This document shows, piece after piece, positions 1-5,350 of a stretch of 6,214 nt of DNA. The notes beneath the pieces are model-generated. The model worked only from the letters and a program-made list of their open reading frames with translations. It was not told where the DNA came from and did not search any database. The translations under genes were made by a program, and so were the position numbers. Within the stretch, counting starts at the first letter, position 1; each line of letters begins with the position of its first letter. Source of the stretch: Armatimonadota bacterium (lineage in GTDB: Bacteria > Armatimonadota > Chthonomonadetes > Chthonomonadales > Chthonomonadaceae); assembly GCA_026392135.1 (NCBI GenBank), contig JAPLCR010000508.1, forward strand, positions 1 through 6,214, written 5' to 3'.

Positions 1-1
1 C

Positions 2-733
2 CTATCAAACGGGATTCCCAATCACCCGACGGGAAAGTTTCCCAACCGGTGGTGTCCCAACACCATTGAGGCACAACAGTACTCGTATCGCGTGCCTGTA
101 TCGCCTAAGGAGAGTGCGGAAAATAGGCATTACCGCGGGTTCCTATTTGGTGTTGCAGAGAACGGGATTCCCTTCGACCCAGGAACCGCCGAGATTTGGA
201 ACAACAACTCTAAGTGGCACTACGAGGCACTGGGAGGCTATATCCTCACCCATGAAAGCGGGCTAGGCGTAGACAAAAGCAACGCGCACGTCCAACCGAA
301 TGGTGCGTACCATTATCACGGTTTGCCCTTTGAACTGCTGAAAAAGAGAGACTACAAAAACAAAATAGCGTTTGTGGGTTATGCCGCAGACGGATACCCT
401 ATCTATGGATCTTATGGCTACACCGATGCGAAAGACCCTAATAGCGGCATGAAGGAGCTAGCATCTAGCTACAGACTGAAAGAGGGCGAACGCCCGACGG
501 GTCCCACTGGTATCTACGACGGCTCGTTCGCACAAGACTATGAGTATGTTAAGGGCACAGGCGACCTTGATGAGTTCAACGGGCGCACGGGCGTAACGCC
601 AGAGTACCCGAACGGTACTTACTACTACGTTCTAACCGCGCAGTTTCCGTATACCCCGCGCACCTTCAAAGCGATGCCCGATGCGAGTTTTCGTAAAATG
701 ATGGGACCACCTCCAGGAGAAGGTCGTCCTTAG
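2..733 (+). CDS. YHYH-domain protein, 5' partial
   Basis: The reading frame is open from the window edge to the TAG at 731-733, giving 243 residues with the N-terminus missing. The fragment begins with a conserved-looking NGIPNHPTGKFPN stretch, so the GTG at 92 is internal and not the start. In fragment numbering the signature YHYH lies at about 103-106 within HVQPNGAYHYHG. A GYAADGYPIYG block follows at about 126-136, then GDLDEFNGRTG at about 187-197 and a YPNGTYYYVLT block near 202-212. Together these are the layout of the YHYH family (Pfam YHYH), whose members are mostly secreted and have no established activity. The His-rich motif invites a metal-binding guess, which is inference only. 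Any signal peptide would lie upstream of the window. A strong terminator follows, so this is the last gene of its transcript. Family assignment is confident; function is unknown. Confidence 0.88.
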   Translation, partial: LSNGIPNHPTGKFPNRWCPNTIEAQQYSYRVPVSPKESAENRHYRGFLFGVAENGIPFDPGTAEIWNNNSKWHYEALGGYILTHESGLGVDKSNAHVQPNGAYHYHGLPFELLKKRDYKNKIAFVGYAADGYPIYGSYGYTDAKDPNSGMKELASSYRLKEGERPTGPTGIYDGSFAQDYEYVKGTGDLDEFNGRTGVTPEYPNGTYYYVLTAQFPYTPRTFKAMPDASFRKMMGPPPGEGRP

Positions 734-756
734 CTCCGAAAGCCTCAATATTTGAA

Positions 757-797
757 GTCAGCCCCTCTCCGTTTCGGAGAGGGGCTGGCATTTTAGC
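757..797 (+). terminator. Rho-independent terminator after the YHYH gene
   Basis: The arm at 759-770 (CAGCCCCTCTCC) pairs perfectly with 776-787, giving 12 GC-rich base pairs around a GTTTC loop. The stem can extend outward by one G-T and one G-C pair (757-758 with 788-789). A short T run (791-794) follows. It begins 23 bases after the YHYH stop codon and separates that gene from the next transcription unit. The T tail is short, but the stem is very stable. Confidence 0.85.
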
Positions 798-859
798 GCA
801 AGTTCGCCATTAAGTACCGCTCCCCCTATAGAATTCTTCGTGCCGCTGAGTGATCGCAT

Positions 860-888
860 CTCAAAAAACGCTGTAAACAGGGTATACT
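860..888 (+). promoter_or_regulatory. Candidate promoter for the LolA-like operon
   Basis: TATACT at 883-888 matches five of six bases of the sigma-70 -10 consensus and sits 58 bases before the start codon at 947. The -35 region at the usual spacing (about 860-865, CTCAAA) is poor, with three of six matches. A small perfect palindrome, CTGTAAACAG (871-880), lies in the spacer and could be chance or an operator half. Position after a terminator and before an operon supports a promoter here. The exact element is weakly supported. Confidence 0.3.
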
Positions 889-931
889 TTCAACCAACAA
901 TTCGCCATCCTCAGGGAAGGCATACCCCTTA

Positions 932-937
932 AAGGAG
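932..937 (+). promoter_or_regulatory. Ribosome binding site of the LolA-like gene
   Basis: AAGGAG lies nine bases before the ATG at 947. This is a near-ideal Shine-Dalgarno sequence and fixes the start codon of the downstream gene. Confidence 0.8.
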
Positions 938-946
938 ACCTTCGGA

Positions 947-1687
947 ATGTCCTTCCGCCCCATATCCGTGTGTACCGCTACTGTAGTTGCCTGTACTGCT
1001 CTCATGAGCGGACTGCCTAGCCGTGCCGAAGATGTAGCATCCATCATCAAAAAAGTAAGTGACCGCTATCTCAAGGCAAAAACCTACCAAGGTGTCATTA
1101 TGACGCATCAGAGCATGGCAGGTGCAAACGGTCCCGCAAAGGTAGACGCTACTCAAAAGGTGTTTGTACAGATACCTAACCACTATCGATTTGATGTGAG
1201 CGCAAAAGGGACAGGAGCCGCCTCGAACGCCTCCCAAAATGACCACTCGTTTGTGTGCGATGGTAAAACGCTCTATATCTACTACCCCAATGCGAAGCAG
1301 TACCGAAAAAACCCAGCTCCTACAGACTTCTCTATGCAACAGGTTGTGGGAAGCCTCCTTCCGCAGTTGGATGCTTTTAGTGCGGTAGGGATGAGTGAAG
1401 GAAAGACAAACGGTCAACCCAGTATCACCGTGCTGATGAAGATGCAGTTGCCAAAAAAACTGCCGCCGGATATCTCCCCAGAACAGAAGAAGCAGATTGA
1501 AGAGAACCTTCGCAAATCGAAGCCCGTCAAGGTTATCATCAATAAGAGCGACTACTCTCTACTTGAGGTTGTTATTAACGGAGGAGCAGGCAAAGATTCC
1601 TCCCAAAACAGGCGGCAAGCCTTAAACGATGCTACACTCACGGCAGATATATCTGATTCGACACGGAATTACGGACTGGAACCGTGA
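947..1687 (+). CDS. Secreted LolA-like lipoprotein-carrier-family protein
   Basis: The product is 246 residues as read. Residues 1-27 form a signal peptide with a hydrophobic core and a likely cut after SRA, so the protein should be periplasmic or secreted. The mature part starts with a helix (VASIIKKVSDRYLKAKTYQG), then alternating strands with KVFVQIPNHYRFDV and VCDGKTLYIYYPNAKQY. This is the order seen in LolA/outer-membrane-lipoprotein-sorting proteins, which carry lipid-bearing cargo in an open beta-barrel. A charged helix near 177-190 and KVIINKSDYSLLEVVI (195-210) follow. The family's last strands and its usual F-x-PP-x-G ending are not visible after residue 211. The ATG has a good ribosome binding site. 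The 3' end overlaps the phosphatase gene by 59 bases, and a one-base shift near 1580 would instead end the protein at TAA 1623-1625 (about 225 residues). The LolA-like fold is likely; cargo is unknown. Confidence 0.75.
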   Translation: MSFRPISVCTATVVACTALMSGLPSRAEDVASIIKKVSDRYLKAKTYQGVIMTHQSMAGANGPAKVDATQKVFVQIPNHYRFDVSAKGTGAASNASQNDHSFVCDGKTLYIYYPNAKQYRKNPAPTDFSMQQVVGSLLPQLDAFSAVGMSEGKTNGQPSITVLMKMQLPKKLPPDISPEQKKQIEENLRKSKPVKVIINKSDYSLLEVVINGGAGKDSSQNRRQALNDATLTADISDSTRNYGLEP

Positions 1688-2267
1688 CTCGCGTATGCAA
1701 GGACAGACAGATATTCCGCTTAACGAAGAGGGATTGGAACAGGCGCGGCGTATCGCAGAGCGGCTGGCGAATCTCTCTTCGCCTCCCCAGCGTATCGTCT
1801 CTAGCGACCTCTCCCGCGCTCGTCAAACCGCCGAAACTGTCGCGCAGAGGCTCAACCTCTGTATCGAGACAACTCCGCTCCTTCGTGAAACAAACCTCGG
1901 AGACTGGGAGGGGCTAACCCATAACGAGATTATTGAGCGAGGAGACGCGGAGCTGTTTGCACGATACCAAGAGAACTCCTTTATCAATCGCCCGCCCAAT
2001 GCAGAGACACTGGAATCGGCTTGGGAGCGCATGGTGTCGGCTCTCGCGCAGATCAAAGCGCGGTACCCCTCTGAATCTATTGCCATTGTAGGACACGGCG
2101 GTAGCCTACGTGTTCTTATCTACGATGCTCTCGGTGCCCCCGTCTCCTCCGTAAATCGAATCTGGCTAGCAAACGCCTCCCTCTCTATCATCGAAGAGCG
2201 GTTTCGAGAGGGAAAAGAGATACGGCGGGGTATCGCCCTACTTAACGATACGGGGCACCTACAATAA
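1629..2267 (+). CDS. Histidine phosphatase family protein (phosphoglycerate mutase-like)
   Basis: The 212-residue product is a full-length branch-1 histidine phosphatase, probably cytoplasmic. The catalytic RHG motif is at residues 11-13 (LIRHGITDWN), followed by MQGQTDIPLNEEG. SDLSRARQTAE supplies the second phosphate-binding Arg (about R63), ETNLGDWEG the acid (E87), and IVGHGG the second catalytic His (H156). All key residues are present, so it should be active. The family includes cofactor-dependent phosphoglycerate mutase, alpha-ribazole phosphatase (CobC), phosphoserine phosphatase and broad-specificity phosphatases. The size and the LLNDTGHL ending resemble the phosphatases more than glycolytic GpmA, but the substrate cannot be read from sequence. 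ATG 1629 is needed to include the RHG motif; a weak AGGCGG lies 13 bases upstream. The gene is probably translationally coupled to the LolA-like gene, and the permease starts four bases after its stop. Confidence 0.88.
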   Translation: MLHSRQIYLIRHGITDWNRDSRMQGQTDIPLNEEGLEQARRIAERLANLSSPPQRIVSSDLSRARQTAETVAQRLNLCIETTPLLRETNLGDWEGLTHNEIIERGDAELFARYQENSFINRPPNAETLESAWERMVSALAQIKARYPSESIAIVGHGGSLRVLIYDALGAPVSSVNRIWLANASLSIIEERFREGKEIRRGIALLNDTGHLQ

Positions 2268-2271
2268 TCTC

Positions 2272-3405
2272 ATGTTTTCTGTATTGAACCCCTTCCTTTT
2301 TTTGCGGCGTAACCCCAGCAAGGCGGCTCCTGTCGTTATGGTGATTATGATTGCTGTCACACTTGTGGCGAGCGTGGTCACTATCGTGCGTTCCATTAAC
2401 CTCACTATCAGCACTCTCTACGGCTATAATCAGTACGTAACAGGTATTACCCCTCGCAACAACCTTACAGTTGACCCAGATGTAGTGGCACAAATCAAGA
2501 AAGTGCCGGGCTTGGGCGAGATGATGGGGGCGCACTCCTACACACTCCAGATACGAACTATCTTCGGAAGAATGATGTTCCCGCTCTTCGGCATGGATGA
2601 GGCACACCGCGCCATTATGTTGGAGCGGTGCGGCGTAAGGCTGGTAACGGGAAGAGCACCAAGAGAGGGGCAGCCGGAGGCGATAATCTCTAGTGATGTT
2701 GCGCGTAACATGGGCTTCAAGCTGGGTGACTTCGTATGTACCCCCGAATCAGAAGACAACTACGCCCCTGTACCGGTTAAAATCGTGGGGCTACTTGAAG
2801 GAAAAGTCTGGATTGCTCTCACCTCAAAGTCGTTTGTAGACGAAAACTCCCCTATCACTGGTTCAGGCTACCTACTCGTCGCAAAACAGGGCTACTCACA
2901 AGAGAAATTAGATAGCGATATTGAGAAGGTGATAGACAAGAGCCGAGCGCGTGCATGGACTTATGAGGGCTTACTTAAGGCGACTCAGAGCGCGTTAGTC
3001 AACCTCTACCTGATACTGAATATCGTGGTGGGTACGATAGTCGTCTCCATTGCGTTTGTGTGTGGACTACTCTCTAATATCTACTTTACCCAGCGACTGC
3101 CCGAAGTGGCAACACTCTCCGCGATTGGCTACCCGCGCAAAGACCTATTGCGGCGTGCTGTTGGTGAGACAATACTTTTTTGTGCGATTGGTTGGAGTTT
3201 AGGAGTGATACTTACCGTCTGCTTTATGAAAGCGATTCAAATCGTCTTCCTGACCCCTAAGGGACTACTGCTAAACCCATTTGACCCACAAGCCCTCGTC
3301 TTCACCATACCGCTCCCATTTATGGTGAGCGGTGTGGCATGGCTTACCTTGGGGGTACGCCTCTCGCGCCTCGACCCCGTCTCCATTATTGAGCGTCGTG
3401 CTTAA
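2272..3405 (+). CDS. FtsX/MacB-type ABC transporter permease
   Basis: The 377-residue product is an integral inner-membrane protein. One membrane segment (about 18-40) is followed by a large extracytoplasmic domain (about 45-240) of the MacB periplasmic-core type, including LVTGRAPREGQPEAIIS and GFKLGDFV. Three more segments follow (about 246-268, 298-320, 340-362). QRLPEVATLSAIGYPRKDLLR (274-294) and the C-terminal RLSRLDPVSIIERR are hallmarks of FtsX-like permeases, which also include LolC/LolE and MacB. Such proteins do not form classical channels; they pass the force of an ATPase to partners outside the membrane. No ATP-binding subunit lies in this window. The gene begins four bases after the phosphatase stop with no clear Shine-Dalgarno, so translational coupling is likely. 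Co-location with a LolA-like gene makes envelope lipid or lipoprotein transport an attractive inference. Family is sure; substrate is not. Confidence 0.9.
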   Translation: MFSVLNPFLFLRRNPSKAAPVVMVIMIAVTLVASVVTIVRSINLTISTLYGYNQYVTGITPRNNLTVDPDVVAQIKKVPGLGEMMGAHSYTLQIRTIFGRMMFPLFGMDEAHRAIMLERCGVRLVTGRAPREGQPEAIISSDVARNMGFKLGDFVCTPESEDNYAPVPVKIVGLLEGKVWIALTSKSFVDENSPITGSGYLLVAKQGYSQEKLDSDIEKVIDKSRARAWTYEGLLKATQSALVNLYLILNIVVGTIVVSIAFVCGLLSNIYFTQRLPEVATLSAIGYPRKDLLRRAVGETILFCAIGWSLGVILTVCFMKAIQIVFLTPKGLLLNPFDPQALVFTIPLPFMVSGVAWLTLGVRLSRLDPVSIIERRA

Positions 3406-3501
3406 CGTTTACCTCGCTACTCTGGCAGGAAAACCTTGCAGACGCGCCGAAAAGACCTTCTGTATTCATTCTCAAGAGACAATCTCTAACAGGCTATCGC
3501 T

Positions 3502-4113
3502 ATGCACGAACTTTCTCGACGCGAATCCACTGGACTTATCGCCCTCCTCCTGCTCATCACGCTTGTGGTCAGCACCTTTTCGTGGCGGGAAATGCACCCT
3601 CCGACCACCCCTATCGTCATCCACGAACCTGCACAACTCACAGCCGCTGCTGTAAGCACGATTAAGGTTCATGTTGCAGGGGCGGTGAAAAAGCCAGGGG
3701 TGTACACACTTCCGCAAGATGCAAGAGGCGAGGACGCTCTCAAAGTAGCGGGAGGCGCACTTCCAAACGCCGCCCCCGATGCCATCAACCTTGCAGGACG
3801 ATTAGAAGATGGTCAGCGCCTCGAAATACCCGTAAAAGACGCGTCTATTGAGGTAAAGAAGTCCGCCCCCGCTCAATCTCATAGTAGTGGAAAGGGACAC
3901 ACCAAAGCCCCTCCAACCCACAAAGCCAATATCAACACCGCAAGTAAAGCAGAGCTACAAACACTGCCCGGTATCGGTGAGAAGACCGCAGAAACGATTC
4001 TCTTGTTCCGCAAGGCGAATGGGGGCTTTCGTACAACGCAAGACCTCTTGCAGGTAAAGGGTATCAGTCAGACGAAATTCAAAAAACTGGAGCCATTTAT
4101 CAGGGCGAATTAG
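3502..4113 (+). CDS. comEA: ComEA-like competence DNA-binding protein (SLBB + helix-hairpin-helix)
   Basis: The 203-residue product has one N-terminal membrane anchor (about 11-27). An SLBB domain follows at 54-112, with the typical IKVHVAGAVKKPGVYTL start and the DAINLAGRLEDGQRLEIPV end. A low-complexity Ser/Lys/Pro/His linker (about 113-141) leads to a tandem helix-hairpin-helix DNA-binding domain at 143-201, with NINTASKAELQTLPGIGEK and DLLQVKGISQTKF. This is the architecture of ComEA, which binds incoming double-stranded DNA outside the inner membrane and passes it to the ComEC channel during transformation. ATG 3502 is the first start after an in-frame stop at 3487-3489. The Shine-Dalgarno is weak, at best AGG at 3491-3493. 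It lies 96 bases after the permease gene and may have its own promoter. No comEC is adjacent: the next gene is an unrelated enzyme. Assignment is strong. Confidence 0.92.
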   Translation: MHELSRRESTGLIALLLLITLVVSTFSWREMHPPTTPIVIHEPAQLTAAAVSTIKVHVAGAVKKPGVYTLPQDARGEDALKVAGGALPNAAPDAINLAGRLEDGQRLEIPVKDASIEVKKSAPAQSHSSGKGHTKAPPTHKANINTASKAELQTLPGIGEKTAETILLFRKANGGFRTTQDLLQVKGISQTKFKKLEPFIRAN

Positions 4114-4122
4114 GCGGATTTA

Positions 4123-4154
4123 CCTTTTACATTGCAACCCCTAAAAGGATTTTT
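4123..4154 (+). terminator. Possible weak terminator after comEA
   Basis: CCTTTTA (4123-4129) pairs with TAAAAGG (4142-4148) across a 12-base loop, and a five-T run follows at 4150-4154. It lies nine bases after the comEA stop. The stem is only seven pairs and AT-rich with a long loop, so termination may be partial. If real, it would separate comEA from the enolase-superfamily gene. Confidence 0.4.
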
Positions 4155-4178
4155 GAGGCGAACGGCGAACCTTAGCGT

Positions 4179-5294
4179 ATGAAAATCACACACATCGAAA
4201 CCCTCCCCGTACTCGTTCCCCTCACGCCGCGCCTTGCCATCAAGTCGGCGCGTGGTTATCACACTGCATCCCCCTTCCTCTTCGTCAAAATTCATACCGA
4301 CAAAGAGATAACCGGACTAGGTGAAGTCTCCTGTACGCCTGTTTGGAGCGGTGAAGACAACGTAACCGCAGGACACTATATCCAAAACCTACTTGCTCCT
4401 GCCCTTATCGGACAAGACCCACGCAATATCGAAACCTGCATCGCGATACTCGACTCTCTGCTTGCCGAAAACCTTTTCACAAAGTCGGGAATTGAGATGG
4501 CACTGTGGGACATTCTTGGCAAGGTGGCAGGGCTGCCGCTCTACCGCCTGCTGGGGGGCGCAGTGCGGGAGACGGTCCCCACGAAATTCTCCATTTCCGG
4601 CTTGGAGCCGGATAAGGCAGCAGAAATCGCACACTGGGCTTATAGTCTAGGCTTCCGCACAATGAAAGTAAAGGTCGGTAAAAACCCTACAGAAGACATC
4701 GCACGGGTACGCGCAGTGCGGGACGCGGTGGGTTCGGAAGTACGGCTAGGAGTAGATGCGAACGGAGGCTGGTCGGTGCGCGACGCAGTTCACACCCTCA
4801 ACAGGTTGGCAGAGTGCAGTATCTACTTCGCAGAACAGCCCGTCTCTCCGCAAGACCCCGCATGGATGGCAGAAGTGCGCCGCAATATCGGTGTCCCCGT
4901 TATGGCAGATGAGAGTGTTTTCAATCTATCACAAGCTCTCGCCCTTGTTCGAGCAGAAGCGGCAGATATCTTCTCGGTGTATGTGGGTAAGGGTGGAGGG
5001 ATAGGGGCAGCGCGAAAAATGGCGGCAGTTGCAGAAGCGGCAGGGCTAACCTGCACGGTCGGAAGCAACCTTGAACTGGGGGTCGCAAGTGCCGCCATGA
5101 CACACCTCGCAAAAGCGACACGAGGTATAGATGCAGAGACCTTTCCTTGTGATATTATTGGGCCCCTCTACTACGAAACTGACCTGCTCAAAAACCCTCT
5201 GCCCATTCAAGGAGGGATGGCACAGTGCCATGAACTGCCGGGGCTAGGCGTAGAGTTGGACGATAAGGCGGTGAGTAGGTATGCCTGTAGATGA
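4179..5294 (+). CDS. Enolase-superfamily enzyme (muconate cycloisomerase/dipeptide epimerase-like)
   Basis: The 371-residue product has the full two-domain layout of mandelate racemase/muconate lactonizing enzymes. The N-terminal capping domain spans about 1-125, with SGIEMALWDILGKVAGLPLYRLLGG at 103-127, and the barrel domain follows. In the barrel, TMKVKVG supplies the KxK motif (K163, K165). The three Mg-binding acids appear as D193 (GVDANGGW), E219 (FAEQP) and D244 (MADES). GSNLELGV holds a conserved Glu at 299. The superfamily removes a proton next to a carboxylate to give a Mg-stabilised enolate, then racemises, epimerises, cycloisomerises or dehydrates. The sixth-strand Lys expected in this subgroup is Tyr here (Y268, in FSVYVGKGGG), so the exact reaction is uncertain. 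ATG 4179 is the first start after an in-frame stop at 4173-4175, with no clear Shine-Dalgarno. No neighbouring gene suggests a substrate. Candidates include epimerase, cycloisomerase or o-succinylbenzoate synthase-like activity. Confidence 0.88.
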   Translation: MKITHIETLPVLVPLTPRLAIKSARGYHTASPFLFVKIHTDKEITGLGEVSCTPVWSGEDNVTAGHYIQNLLAPALIGQDPRNIETCIAILDSLLAENLFTKSGIEMALWDILGKVAGLPLYRLLGGAVRETVPTKFSISGLEPDKAAEIAHWAYSLGFRTMKVKVGKNPTEDIARVRAVRDAVGSEVRLGVDANGGWSVRDAVHTLNRLAECSIYFAEQPVSPQDPAWMAEVRRNIGVPVMADESVFNLSQALALVRAEAADIFSVYVGKGGGIGAARKMAAVAEAAGLTCTVGSNLELGVASAAMTHLAKATRGIDAETFPCDIIGPLYYETDLLKNPLPIQGGMAQCHELPGLGVELDDKAVSRYACR

Positions 5295-5315
5295 CTCTGC
5301 CTACTGTCTATTGAG

Positions 5316-5324
5316 TGCTATAAC
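5316..5324 (+). promoter_or_regulatory. Candidate extended -10 promoter before the propeller gene
   Basis: TGCTATAAC combines an extended -10 TGn with TATAAC, which matches five of six consensus bases. There is no good -35, as expected of extended -10 promoters. Transcription would begin near 5331, just ahead of the ribosome binding site, giving a very short leader. Placement is plausible, but the element is short and unproven. Confidence 0.33.
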
Positions 5325-5332
5325 GAAGGGTT

Positions 5333-5340
5333 AGAGGAGG
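5333..5340 (+). promoter_or_regulatory. Ribosome binding site selecting a GTG start
   Basis: AGAGGAGG lies ten bases before GTG 5351. It is the strongest Shine-Dalgarno in the window and decides the start in favour of GTG 5351 over the in-frame TTG 5354 and ATGs at 5378 and 5387. Those later starts would cut into or remove the signal peptide. Confidence 0.75.
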
Positions 5341-5350
5341 GTATCACATC

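Noticed and set aside
92..94. GTG at 92 as the start of the YHYH gene
   Set aside because: The same frame is open to the window edge, and the residues before 92 (NGIPNHPTGKFPN and so on) look like conserved YHYH-family sequence.
827..832. TATAGA as a -10 box for the LolA-like operon
   Set aside because: It has no better -35 than the TATACT at 883-888 and lies farther from the start codon, so I kept only the latter as a candidate.
929..1417. 162-codon open frame on the minus strand
   Set aside because: It lies opposite the LolA-like gene, which has a signal peptide, a good ribosome binding site and family-like sequence. The minus product has no recognisable domain.
3436..3466. TTGCAG (3436) with TGTATT (3461) as a comEA promoter
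   Set aside because: The 19-base spacing and the poor -10 match make it no better than chance, although a promoter somewhere in this 96-base gap is plausible.
3475..3487. Small inverted repeat AGAGA-CAA-TCTCT just before comEA
   Set aside because: Five base pairs with no T run is too weak for a terminator and is common by chance. It also overlaps no recognisable operator.
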